Of a stretch of DNA of 64,000 bases, positions 17,309 to 26,258 are shown one piece after another. Location of the stretch: positions 1,286,001-1,350,000 of the forward strand of contig NZ_QFYP01000001.1 of assembly GCF_003254505.1 (NCBI RefSeq), written 5' to 3'. Under the pieces are notes generated by a model. It was not told where the DNA came from and made no database searches. It worked only from the letters and a program-made list of their open reading frames with translations. The position numbers were made by a program, and so were the translations under genes. Each line of letters opens with the position of its first letter. Position 1 is the stretch's first letter. The DNA comes from Phenylobacterium hankyongense. GTDB taxonomy: Bacteria; Pseudomonadota; Alphaproteobacteria; Caulobacterales; Caulobacteraceae.

Positions 17309-20119
17309 ATGAAATCAGCTCTTTTGGCCGGCGTTGCGCTGGCGCTGGCCTGGCAGGGCGTCGGCATCGCCCAGACTGCGCCGCACATCACCACCCCCAA
17401 GGAAGCCTTCGGCGGCTCCGAGCCGGGCGACGACTACTTCCTGGCGGACTACGACCAGGCGACGGCCTACTGGAAGAAGCTGGCCGCGGAATCGGACCGG
17501 ATGAAGCTCGTCAGCCTCGGCAAGAGCGTCGAGGGCCGGGACATCTGGATGGCGATCATCTCCTCGCCCCAGAACCTCAAGAACCTCGAGCACTACCGCG
17601 ACATCGCGCGGCGGCTGGCGCTCGCCAACGACCTCACCGACGAGCAGGCCCACGCCCTGGCGCGTGAGGGCAAGGCGATGGTGTGGATCGACGGCGGCCT
17701 GCACGCCAGCGAAGTGTCGAACGCCCAGACCCAGATCCAGATCGTCTACGAGATGACCTCGAAGAACGATCCCGAGACCCTGCGGCTGCTGAACGACAAC
17801 ATCACCATGTTCGTGCTGCCCAATCCGGACGGCCACCAGCTGGTCGCCGACTGGTACATGCGCAAGGCGGATCCGCTGAAGCGGTCGCTGGACGACCTGC
17901 CGGTGATCTACCAGCGCTACGTCGGGCACGACAACAACCGCGAATACTATATGTCGAACATGCCCGAGACCACGGCCATCAACAAGGCCATGTTCAAGGA
18001 CTGGTTCCCGCAGATCGTCTACAACGAACACCAGACGGGGCCGGTCGGCGCGGTGGTGTTCATCCCGCCCTTCCGCAACCCGTCGAACTACCACTTCGAC
18101 CCGCTGGCGCTGACCCAGCTCGACGGCGTCAGCGCCGCCATGCACGGCCGCCTGATCGCCGAGGACAAGCCGGGGTCGGCCATGCGCAGCGCCGCGCCCT
18201 ACTCCACCTGGTTCAACGGCGGCCTGCGCACCACCGGCTATTTCCACAACGTGGTGGGCATCCTGACCGAGATCATCGGCAGCCCGACGCCGATGCAGCT
18301 GCCGCTGGTGCCGAGCAAGCAGCTCGCCAACCAGGATGAGCTCTACCCCATCGCGCCGCAGACCTGGCACTTCAAGTCGACCATCGAATACATCAAGTCG
18401 ATGGACCGCGCGGTCATGGACTACGCCTCCAAGCACAGCGAGGACCTGCAGTACAACCGCTACCAGATGGGCCGAAATTCCATCAAGCGCGGCAACCAGG
18501 ACTCCTGGACCATCACCCCGAAGCGGGTGGCGGCGGTGGAGGCGGCGGCCAAGGCCCATCCGATGGCGGTGGCCGAGGGCTCCAGGGCCGAGTCGCGCGA
18601 GATCGTCGATCCGAAGCTCTACGACACCGTGCTGCACGATCCGGCGCAGCGCGATCCGCGCGGCTACATCCTGCCGCTCGACCAGCCGGACATGCCGACC
18701 ACGGTCAAGTTCCTCAACGCCTTGATCAAGTCCGGCGTGGTCGTCGACAAGGCCAGCGCGCCGTTCACCGTCCAGGGCAAGACCTATCCGGCCGGCACCT
18801 ACGTGGTGATGTCCAACCAGGCCTACCGCCCGCACGTCCTCGACATGTTCGAGCCGCAGGACCACCCGCAGGACTTCCAGTTCCCGGGCGGCCCGCCGGT
18901 GAAGCCCTATGACATCACCGGCTACACCCTGGCCTACCAGATGGGCGTGAAGTTCGACCGCATCCTCGACGGCTTCAACGGGCCCTTCCAACCCGTCACC
19001 GAGGTGATGGCGCCGCCGCCCGGCAAGGTGATCGGCTCCGGCGGGGCGGGCTACCTGCTCGACCACCGCACCAACAACAGCTTCACCCTGACCAACCGGC
19101 TGCTGAAGGCCAAGGCGCCGGTCTACTGGATGAAGTCGGAGGTCTCGGCCGACGGCGTGTCGTTCGGGCCGGGCGCGGTCTGGGTTCCGGCCTCGGGCGC
19201 GGCCCGCGCCGTGATCGAGAAGAGCGTCGCCGACCTGGGCGTGAACGCCTATAGCGTCGCCGCCGCGCCGCAGGGCGAGAAGATGGCGGTCAAGGCCCCG
19301 CGCATCGGCATCGTCGACACCTACGGCGGGCTGATCACCTCGGGCTGGATGCAGTGGGTCCTCGAGCAGTTCGAGTACCCGTACACGATCGTCTATGCGC
19401 CGGAGCTGAACGCCGGCAAGCTGAACGCCAAGTACGACGCCCTGGTGTTCGTCGACGGGGCCATCCCCGGCGCCGGCACCCGCTACCAGAGCAGCCGGAA
19501 CCCGCTGCCGAAGCCGGACGAGGTGCCCGAAAAGTACCGCAAGATGCTCGGCCGGATCACGGAGGAGACGACGCTTCCGCAGGTGCAGACCTTCATCAAG
19601 AACGGCGGCACCGCGATCACCATCGGCGGCTCCAGCCGGCTCGGCGAGTACCTGAACCTGGTCGAGAACCCGCTGACGCAGACCGGGAAGGACGGCAAGG
19701 TCGAGCCGCTGCCGTCGTCGAAGTTCTACATCCCCGGCTCCGTGGTCCTGGCCAAGGTCGATAACAAGGACCCGCTCGGCTACGGCTTTGGCGACACCGT
19801 GGACCTGTTCTTCGACTCCAGCCCGGTGTTCAAGCTGAAGGCTGGCGGCGACCAGGTGAAATCGGTCTCCTGGTTCCAGGGCGACGATCCGCTGCTCAGC
19901 GGCTGGGCCTGGGGCCAGAAGGCCCTCGACGGCGCCTCCGGCGTGGTCGACGCCAGCTACGGCAAGGGCAAGCTGTTCCTGATGGGTCCCGAGGTCGCCA
20001 TGCGCGGCCAGCCCTACGGCTCGTTCAAGTTCATCTTCAACGGGCTGATGTACGGGCCGGCGGTCCAGGGCAAGCAGACCCTGGCGGCGGCCCCCAAGCC
20101 GGCCAAGACCGCCGACTAG
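17309..20119 (+). CDS. Exported M14-family zinc carboxypeptidase
   Basis: 936 aa from the ATG at 17309, with GAGGAAA upstream. The signal peptide ends near GIAQTA. The M14 site is complete: H132-A-S-E135 in GGLHASEV, the NPDG stretch at about 172-175, DNNRE at about 208-212, the third zinc ligand H241 in YNEHQTG, and the general-base Glu E321 in ILTEIIG. The roughly 500-residue C-terminal part is unusually long for M14; it resembles those large exported peptidases that carry a glutamine-amidotransferase-like extension (PRIGIVDTYGG at about 665). It probably degrades peptides in the periplasm in concert with the TonB receptor 125 bp upstream. Confidence 0.92.
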   Translation: MKSALLAGVALALAWQGVGIAQTAPHITTPKEAFGGSEPGDDYFLADYDQATAYWKKLAAESDRMKLVSLGKSVEGRDIWMAIISSPQNLKNLEHYRDIARRLALANDLTDEQAHALAREGKAMVWIDGGLHASEVSNAQTQIQIVYEMTSKNDPETLRLLNDNITMFVLPNPDGHQLVADWYMRKADPLKRSLDDLPVIYQRYVGHDNNREYYMSNMPETTAINKAMFKDWFPQIVYNEHQTGPVGAVVFIPPFRNPSNYHFDPLALTQLDGVSAAMHGRLIAEDKPGSAMRSAAPYSTWFNGGLRTTGYFHNVVGILTEIIGSPTPMQLPLVPSKQLANQDELYPIAPQTWHFKSTIEYIKSMDRAVMDYASKHSEDLQYNRYQMGRNSIKRGNQDSWTITPKRVAAVEAAAKAHPMAVAEGSRAESREIVDPKLYDTVLHDPAQRDPRGYILPLDQPDMPTTVKFLNALIKSGVVVDKASAPFTVQGKTYPAGTYVVMSNQAYRPHVLDMFEPQDHPQDFQFPGGPPVKPYDITGYTLAYQMGVKFDRILDGFNGPFQPVTEVMAPPPGKVIGSGGAGYLLDHRTNNSFTLTNRLLKAKAPVYWMKSEVSADGVSFGPGAVWVPASGAARAVIEKSVADLGVNAYSVAAAPQGEKMAVKAPRIGIVDTYGGLITSGWMQWVLEQFEYPYTIVYAPELNAGKLNAKYDALVFVDGAIPGAGTRYQSSRNPLPKPDEVPEKYRKMLGRITEETTLPQVQTFIKNGGTAITIGGSSRLGEYLNLVENPLTQTGKDGKVEPLPSSKFYIPGSVVLAKVDNKDPLGYGFGDTVDLFFDSSPVFKLKAGGDQVKSVSWFQGDDPLLSGWAWGQKALDGASGVVDASYGKGKLFLMGPEVAMRGQPYGSFKFIFNGLMYGPAVQGKQTLAAAPKPAKTAD

Positions 20120-20228
20120 AAGGGCCGGGCTCGCGCCCGTCCCAACCCTGAGCTCCGAGCGGTTCTCCGCGCGCCTGCATGGCCGCGGGGAGCCGCTCGA
20201 TCGGCTTCTGCGCTATCCCGTCCCGCCG

Positions 20229-20693
20229 TCAGTGCGAGGACCTGGGCACGTGCAGCGGCTGGACCTTCACGGTCGAGACGCCGCTTTCTTTCATTCCAAG
20301 CTGCTTCGCCGCCTTGGGCGTGACGTCGAGGATCCGGTTCTTCGCGTACGGGCCGCGGTCGGTGACGGTGACGTGGACCGACTTGCCGGTCTCCGCATTG
20401 GTCACCTTGGCCTTCGTTCCCAGCGGCAGCGTGGGGCTGGCGGCAGTCATCTTGTCCGGTGCGAACCTGGCGCCGCTGGCGGTCTTTTCGCCGGCGTCGT
20501 GGGTTCCATAGTAGGAGGCCTTGCCGGTCTGCGGCTTGGCGGCGACCTCGGGGCGCTGGGGCGGCGCGCGCGCCTCGGCGGCTGCGGCGGCGGTGGAGCC
20601 CATGCAGGCCAGGCTCGCCAGGCCGAGCGCCGACGCCCTGAGCCCAGGTCGGGCCCACGAGGGGGCGGGGCGAGGCTGGTGACGCAACCGCAT
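20229..20693 (-). CDS. rlpA: RlpA-like double-psi beta-barrel protein
   Basis: 154 aa from the ATG at 20693; a TTG at 20711 would add six residues. A signal-peptide-like N-terminus (GLRASALGLASLACMGSTAAAAA) is followed by the RlpA core: GKASYYGTHDAGEKTASGARF, ASPTLPLGTKAKVTNAETGKSV and VTDRGPYAKNRILDVT, containing the DRGPY motif. RlpA proteins are lytic transglycosylases or septal-ring proteins acting on denuded peptidoglycan. No SPOR domain is present, so septal targeting is uncertain. It is convergent with the M14 gene. Confidence 0.9.
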   Translation of the reverse strand: MRLRHQPRPAPSWARPGLRASALGLASLACMGSTAAAAAEARAPPQRPEVAAKPQTGKASYYGTHDAGEKTASGARFAPDKMTAASPTLPLGTKAKVTNAETGKSVHVTVTDRGPYAKNRILDVTPKAAKQLGMKESGVSTVKVQPLHVPRSSH

Positions 20694-20852
20694 TCCGCGG
20701 CAACGCCGCAAGGCGCGATGCGATCCCGCCGCCGAAACCGTTCCATCAAAACAAATTCAAGAACCGTGGCCGCTCAAAAGACTCCCGCCCCGGCGGCGGT
20801 GGGCGCTTCACTGGCCGAAGAGACGATCCGTCGATGGGGGTAGGGACCTCCG

Positions 20853-22784
20853 ATGCCCGATGACGTGCAAAGTCCCGGCGCAGCCCTGCCGGCGTTTTCC
20901 GGGGTCTTCGTGTTCGGCGACAGCCTGGTCGATCCGGGCAACGACCTGAAGGCGGGCGTGCTGCTCGGCCGGCTGCCGTTCGTCGACATACCGAGCGGCG
21001 CGCCCACCGCCGACCAGGGCTATTTCCAGGGCCGGTTCACCGACGGCTACAACGCCGCCGACCTGATCAGCAACAAGCTGCTGCAGGCGCCCACGCAGGC
21101 GACCTTTCCGTACGGATTCAAGGATCCGCTGCTCGGCCTCTCGATCCCGTTCCTGAACCGGCCGGACGGCGCCAACCTGAGCTTCGCCTACGGCGGCGCG
21201 CTGGCCCTCCAGGGCCCCTTCGACCTGGCCCCGGGCCTGGACGCCCAGACCGGGATCTACCACCACTTCACCCCGGACCCGAACGCGCTCTACGTGGTCG
21301 CCATCGGCTCCAACGACGTCATCGACCTGGTCCCCAAGAGCGGCGATCCCGTCACCGGCGCCGCCGCCGACGCCCGCCTGTCGGCCATCGCCTCGGAGAT
21401 CACCAAGGAGGTCGCGCAACTCTATGCGCGCGGCGTGCAGCACGTGCTGGTGGCGGGGATCCCCGACGTCGGCCTGATCCCGGACTACAGGGGCGCGGAG
21501 AACGAGGCCGCCCGGCGAAGCCTCGTCAGCACATACGCCGAACGGGCCGACGCCCTGCTCAAGGCGGATCTCGGCGGCCTGACGCTGCCGGCCGGCGCGA
21601 CGCTCACCGACTACAACTTCCTCGGCTACACCCACGCCGTGATCGCCGATCCGGCGGCCTATGGGTTCACCAACGTGACGCAGGCCCGCACCTCGGTGCA
21701 GGCGGGCGCCCTGGACCCGGTCGGGCACGGCTTCCTGTTCTTCGACGCCTTTCACCCTTCGGCGCAGGCGCACGCGCAGATCGCCGGGGAGATCCTCGAC
21801 GCCCTGCAGGGGGCGCCGCCCAGCTGGTCCGCGCCGCCGGCGATCGGCTCGCAGGCCGCCGGGGCCATCCCGGTGGGCGGCGCAGACAGCTTCACCGCCT
21901 CGCTCGCGGCGGGCGCGACCTATGTGGTCGACCTGCTGGGGGTGAGCAGCGGCGCCGGGTCGCTCGCCGACCCGCTGGTGCGCGTCCTCGACGCTTCCGG
22001 GGCGGTGGTGGCCGGGGACGACGACAGCGGCCTGGGGCTCGACCCGCACCTGCAGTTCGTGGCCCCGACGAGCGGCGACTATACGATCCAGGTGCTGGGG
22101 GTCGGGGTGACCGGCGGAACCTATCGCCTGCAGGCGGGTGAGCCGAGCGGATCGAACCTGCTCACGTCCGGCCGGCTGCGGGGCTCGGACGTCACGGTGC
22201 AGGGCGGGGCCGCGAACGACACCATCGCCGCGGAAGCCGGCGCCAACTACCTGCGCGGCGGCGACGGCGCCGATTCGATCCTGGGCGGCTCGGGGTTCGA
22301 CGACATCAACGGCAACAAGGGCGACGACACCCTCGACGGCGGCGCCGGCGGCGACGACTGGCTGGTCGGCGGCCAGGGCAATGACCTGATCACCGCCCAC
22401 GCCGGCGGCAACATCCTCTACGGCAACATCGGCGCCGACACGCTGAACGGCGGCTCAGGGAACGAGATCCTCCGCGGCGGCCAGAACGACGACGTCATCT
22501 ACGGCGGCGCGGGCAATGACTGGCTGTCCGGCGACCGCGGCAACGACACCCTCACCGGCGGCCCCGGCGCGGACATCTTCCACAGCTTCGCCGCCGCCGG
22601 CCTCGACCGGGTGCTCGACTTCAGCCTGGCGGAAGGCGACCGCGTGCAGCTGGATCCCGGCACGGCTTACGCCCTGGCCCAGGTCGGGGCCGACACGGTC
22701 ATCGACATGGGCGGCGGGAACCAGATGGTGCTGGCCGGGGTCGCCCTGGCGAGCTTGCCGGCCGGCTGGATCTTCGAGGCCTAG
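20853..22784 (+). CDS. Secreted SGNH/GDSL hydrolase with PPC domain and RTX repeats
   Basis: 643 aa. Residues 1-315 are a GDSL esterase: VFVFGDSLVDPGND (catalytic Ser block), IGSNDVIDL (block III Asn) and FFDAFHPSAQAHAQIA (Asp/His block). Residues about 345-430 resemble a pre-peptidase C-terminal (PPC) domain (ADSFTASLAAGATYVVDL...GDYTIQVLG). Residues about 466-580 hold calcium-binding GGxGxDxLx repeats (GGAGNDWLSGDRGNDTLTGG). There is no N-terminal signal peptide, so it is probably exported by a type I system through its C-terminus. No such transporter is in this window. The substrate is likely a lipid or ester. Confidence 0.92.
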   Translation: MPDDVQSPGAALPAFSGVFVFGDSLVDPGNDLKAGVLLGRLPFVDIPSGAPTADQGYFQGRFTDGYNAADLISNKLLQAPTQATFPYGFKDPLLGLSIPFLNRPDGANLSFAYGGALALQGPFDLAPGLDAQTGIYHHFTPDPNALYVVAIGSNDVIDLVPKSGDPVTGAAADARLSAIASEITKEVAQLYARGVQHVLVAGIPDVGLIPDYRGAENEAARRSLVSTYAERADALLKADLGGLTLPAGATLTDYNFLGYTHAVIADPAAYGFTNVTQARTSVQAGALDPVGHGFLFFDAFHPSAQAHAQIAGEILDALQGAPPSWSAPPAIGSQAAGAIPVGGADSFTASLAAGATYVVDLLGVSSGAGSLADPLVRVLDASGAVVAGDDDSGLGLDPHLQFVAPTSGDYTIQVLGVGVTGGTYRLQAGEPSGSNLLTSGRLRGSDVTVQGGAANDTIAAEAGANYLRGGDGADSILGGSGFDDINGNKGDDTLDGGAGGDDWLVGGQGNDLITAHAGGNILYGNIGADTLNGGSGNEILRGGQNDDVIYGGAGNDWLSGDRGNDTLTGGPGADIFHSFAAAGLDRVLDFSLAEGDRVQLDPGTAYALAQVGADTVIDMGGGNQMVLAGVALASLPAGWIFEA

Positions 22785-22802
22785 CCCGCCGGGGCGGCGG
22801 GG

Positions 22803-23261
22803 TCAGACGCGCGCCAGGCGCCCGGAGAGCCGCCTCAGGATCATGACGCAGCTCGCCAGATCGTCGGCGCTCATCTCGGCGAACATCTCCTGCTCGAGGC
22901 CGGTGACGATCTCCTTGGCCTGGCGCAGCACCGGCATGGCCGACGGCTTGATCACGAGGACCTTGACCCGGCGGTCGTCGGCGCGCGCGCGGCGCTCCAC
23001 CCAGCCCTGGGCTTCCAGCGCATCCACCAGCCGCACGACGGTCGGCTCCTCCACGCCGAGGCGCTCGGAGAGTTCGCGCTGCGGCATGCCCTGGGGGGCC
23101 CGGGCGATCTCGGCCAGGGCGGCGCAGCGGGCGTCCGTCTGGCCGATAGCCTTCAGCCGCTCGTTCAGGCGCGTCCGCCAGCGCCGGCCGACCAGGATCA
23201 GGCCCTGGGTAAGGACACCACAGACGTCCTCGTCATCCCGCTCCGCTTCACAAGTCTGCAC
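22803..23261 (-). CDS. MarR-family transcriptional regulator
   Basis: 152 aa with a GTG start. The winged HTH reads QRELSERLGVEEPTVVRLVDALEAQGWVERRARADDRRVKVL at about 60-101. It is transcribed toward the RTX hydrolase gene (convergent ends 18 bp apart) and divergent from the chemotaxis operon. The target is unknown; its own promoter region is shared with the che operon. Confidence 0.9.
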   Translation of the reverse strand: MQTCEAERDDEDVCGVLTQGLILVGRRWRTRLNERLKAIGQTDARCAALAEIARAPQGMPQRELSERLGVEEPTVVRLVDALEAQGWVERRARADDRRVKVLVIKPSAMPVLRQAKEIVTGLEQEMFAEMSADDLASCVMILRRLSGRLARV

Positions 23262-23621
23262 GTTTTCCGTCCCTGAACGCCGCTAACGCCCCACGCGCAA
23301 ACGTCCGATACCACCATAAGACGACTTAGAGTGGTGATTACCTCACGAATTCCAGCAACCTGCGACAATGTGACTTGATTGGTGGGCGGACGACCTCGCG
23401 AAAGCCTCAGGTATCACGTTATGCCAAGTGCACCCGCGTTTACCGCGCAAGCTGACCGCCATGCTATATTTCGGCGTGAAATGCTTATCGTGATAATTAT
23501 TATATGCGTAAGTAACGCGCAGGTATAGCGGCCGCTGTTAGTAATGAATTTTAAACACGGTTCGTCCAAACGTGGCGACAACGAGGCATTCGGCCTCATC
23601 GTTTCGGCGAGGTCGTCACCA
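23262..23621 (+). promoter_or_regulatory. Intergenic region upstream of the chemotaxis operon
   Basis: A 360-bp divergent gap between marR and the mcp gene. It contains an AT-rich stretch at about 23480-23510 (GATAATTATTATATG), a striking departure from the roughly 68% GC around it, and the best candidate for the che promoter. No sigma-54 or clear CtrA box was seen. An upstream in-frame ATG at 23544 could extend the mcp reading frame by 26 residues. Confidence 0.4.
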
Positions 23622-25562
23622 ATGTTCCTGAATAATCTGAAGATCTCCACCAAGATCATGATGGTGACGGGGATCACATCCCTGCTCAGCGGATTGATGA
23701 TTGTGTTTTCGGTGTTCCAGCTGAACGCGATCACCGCAACCTATAACGGGATCGTCGAGCGGCAGAGCCCCGCGATCGTCGATACGGTGCGCGCCAACCG
23801 CGCCGCGGAATCGCTTGGCGCCAACGGCTACCGGACGGTCGTCTTTGACGGCGCGAGCGAAGACTGCCGACAGGCCGCCGCGGCGGCCCGGGTCGAGGCC
23901 CAGGAGATGATGCGCCTCTTCGCGGAGGCCAAGGCGCTGGCGCCGGAGCGCGCCGCCGAACTGCAGGCCTTCAGCGACCGCGCGGCCCAGATGTCAGCCG
24001 GGGTGCTCGACGCGGCCGCGCACGGCGTCGCGAACGACAACGTCTACGCCACCAAGACGATGAAGACGAACGACGAGAAGCTCAAGGCGTTCGCCAGCGA
24101 CCTCACGAAGTTCAACACCGCCTGGATCGCCGACAACAACAAGGCCTCGGTCGCCGCAGCGGCGGCGTCCCACCTGGCCTCGGTGCTGCTGATCGGCCTG
24201 GGGCTCGTCAGCCTGGTCGGCGGCGTGGTGTTCAGCCTCTGGATGGCCACCAGCAAGATCTCCAAGCCGCTCGTCCACCTTTCGGGCGACATGGAGCGGT
24301 TGGCCCGCAGCGACTTCTCGGTGGAGGTCGACGGTCAGGATCGGCGCGACGAGGTCGGCCAGATGGCCCGCTCGGTGCAGGTCTTCAAGACCAACGGCAT
24401 GGAGATGCAGCGCCTCGAAAAGGAGGCCGCCGACCAGCGCCGCCAGGCCGAGGAAGAGCGCGCCCGCAACGAGGCCCTGCAGGCCGAAGCCGCCCGCCAG
24501 CAGGCCCAGGTGGTCAGCTCGGTGGCCACCGGCCTGGAGAAGCTCTCGGCCGGCGAGCTCACCTATCGGCTGAGCGAGGCCTTCGCGGCCGAGTACGAAA
24601 AGCTGCGCGAGGACTTCAACGGCGCCATGGAGCAACTGCAGGAGACCATGAAGGTGATCTCCGGCTCCACCCAGGGCATCCGCTCCGGCACCGACGAGAT
24701 CAGCCAGGCGGCCGACGACCTCTCGAAGCGCACCGAACAGCAGGCCGCCAGCCTGGAAGAGACCGCCGCCGCGCTCGACCAGATCACCGCCACCGTCCGC
24801 AAGACCGCCGAGGGCGCCAACCACGCCCGCGACGTGGTCTCCGCCGCCAAGGCTGACGCCGAACACTCCGGCCAGGTGGTGCGCGACGCCGTCGCCGCGA
24901 TGACCGAGATCGAGAATTCGGCCCAGCAGATCAGCCAGATCATCGGCGTGATCGACGAGATCGCCTTCCAGACCAACCTATTGGCGCTGAACGCCGGGGT
25001 CGAGGCCGCCCGCGCCGGCGACGCCGGCCGGGGCTTCGCGGTGGTCGCCTCCGAGGTCCGGGCGCTCGCCCAGCGCTCGGCCAGCGCCGCCAAGGAGATC
25101 AAGACCCTGATCTCCGCCTCCACCTCCCAGGTCGAGCAGGGCGTCGAGCTGGTCGGCGAGACCGGCAATGCGCTGACGCGCATCGTCGCCCAGGTGGCCG
25201 ACATCAACAGCGTGGTCTCGGAGATCGCCGCCTCGGCCCAGGAACAGGCCACCGGCCTGCACCAAGTGAACACCGCGGTGAACCAGATGGACCAGGTCAC
25301 CCAGCAGAACGCCGCGATGGTCGAGCAGTCGACCGCCGCCAGCCACAGCCTGGCCCAGGAAGCCGAAGAGCTGGGGCGGCTGATCGGCCGCTTCCAGGTC
25401 GGCGCCCCGGCGGTGATCTCGCCGCCGCACCGCGCGGCCGCCCGCCCGGCCGCCGCGCCCACGCGCACCGCCCTGAAGACCGTCTCCACCTCCGGGCGCG
25501 GTGGCGGCGCGGCCCGCAAGCCTGAACCGACCGGCGACGCCGACAGCTGGGAAGAATTCTAG
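23622..25562 (+). CDS. mcpA: Methyl-accepting chemotaxis protein
   Basis: 646 aa from the ATG at 23622, chosen because TM1 (about 12-33) then starts properly and GAGGT lies upstream. A short periplasmic domain is about 34-182, TM2 183-208 and HAMP about 210-262, followed by a coiled coil. The signalling hairpin is [31 protein letters not shown]. It ends in WEEF, resembling the CheR/CheB docking pentapeptide. As the first gene of the che operon it is the likely cognate receptor; the ligand is unknown. The symbol follows the Caulobacter gene order. Confidence 0.93.
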   Translation: MFLNNLKISTKIMMVTGITSLLSGLMIVFSVFQLNAITATYNGIVERQSPAIVDTVRANRAAESLGANGYRTVVFDGASEDCRQAAAAARVEAQEMMRLFAEAKALAPERAAELQAFSDRAAQMSAGVLDAAAHGVANDNVYATKTMKTNDEKLKAFASDLTKFNTAWIADNNKASVAAAAASHLASVLLIGLGLVSLVGGVVFSLWMATSKISKPLVHLSGDMERLARSDFSVEVDGQDRRDEVGQMARSVQVFKTNGMEMQRLEKEAADQRRQAEEERARNEALQAEAARQQAQVVSSVATGLEKLSAGELTYRLSEAFAAEYEKLREDFNGAMEQLQETMKVISGSTQGIRSGTDEISQAADDLSKRTEQQAASLEETAAALDQITATVRKTAEGANHARDVVSAAKADAEHSGQVVRDAVAAMTEIENSAQQISQIIGVIDEIAFQTNLLALNAGVEAARAGDAGRGFAVVASEVRALAQRSASAAKEIKTLISASTSQVEQGVELVGETGNALTRIVAQVADINSVVSEIAASAQEQATGLHQVNTAVNQMDQVTQQNAAMVEQSTAASHSLAQEAEELGRLIGRFQVGAPAVISPPHRAAARPAAAPTRTALKTVSTSGRGGGAARKPEPTGDADSWEEF

Positions 25563-25564
25563 CC

Positions 25565-25876
25565 ATGGCGACGCCGAACCCGCTTCCCGCCACGCCGGCG
25601 GCCATGGTTCGCCTCGGTGAGGTCCTCGACCTCAACGCGGCGACACCGCTGGCGACCGAACTGCTGGCCCTGCGCGGGCGCGACCTGGAGGTCGACGCCT
25701 CCGCCGTCCAGCGCCTTGGGGCCCAGTGCCTGCAGGTCCTGCTCTCGGCGCGCGACACCTGGGACGCCGACGGCGCCGGCTTCGCCGTGGTCGGCCCGTC
25801 GCCGGAGTTCAGCGCCGTGCTGGCCCTGCTGGGCGCCCCCATCGAGCTCTTCCAACACCGGGAGCATTGCGCGTGA
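25565..25876 (+). CDS. STAS-domain protein of the chemotaxis operon
   Basis: 103 aa. VLDLNAATPLATELLALRGRDLEVDASAVQRLGAQCLQVLLSARDTW fits a STAS fold, but the usual phosphorylatable Ser of the D-x-S loop appears as DASAVQRLG. It sits 2 bp after mcp and its TGA overlaps the cheY GTG. The equivalent position in Caulobacter crescentus is called cheX; it is not related to the CheX phosphatase. Its role in chemotaxis is not established. Confidence 0.82.
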   Translation: MATPNPLPATPAAMVRLGEVLDLNAATPLATELLALRGRDLEVDASAVQRLGAQCLQVLLSARDTWDADGAGFAVVGPSPEFSAVLALLGAPIELFQHREHCA

Positions 25877-26238
25877 GCAAGACCATCCTGACCGTCGATG
25901 ATTCCCGGACCATGCGGGACATGCTGCGCATGGCGCTGGTGGACGCGGGCTTCCAGGTGATCCAGGCCGAGGACGGGGTCCACGGCCTCGAGGTGCTGGC
26001 CGGCGAAGCGCCCGACGTCATCGTCACCGACATCAACATGCCGCGCATGGACGGCTACGGCTTCATCGAGGGCGTGCGCGCCGACCCGCGCCACCGCGCC
26101 ATCCCGATCCTGGTGCTGACCACCGAGTCGTCGCTGGAGAAGAAGACCCGGGCCCGCGACGCGGGCGCCACCGGCTGGATCGTCAAGCCCTTCAACCCCG
26201 AGAAGCTGGTGGACGCGATCCGCCGGGTCGCGGCCTGA
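25873..26238 (+). CDS. cheY: CheY chemotaxis response regulator (first of three)
   Basis: 121 aa from a GTG that overlaps the STAS gene stop (GTGA). It is a complete receiver: TVDDSRTM (acid pair), VIVTDINMPRMDG (phosphoacceptor Asp at about 52), a Thr in LVLTTES at about 82 and IVKPFNPEKL with the conserved Lys at about 104. It is a single-domain protein, expected to receive phosphate from CheA and bind the flagellar switch. It sits directly before cheA. Confidence 0.95.
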   Translation: MSKTILTVDDSRTMRDMLRMALVDAGFQVIQAEDGVHGLEVLAGEAPDVIVTDINMPRMDGYGFIEGVRADPRHRAIPILVLTTESSLEKKTRARDAGATGWIVKPFNPEKLVDAIRRVAA

Positions 26239-26258
26239 GCGTGAGTGGGGGCCGGGCG

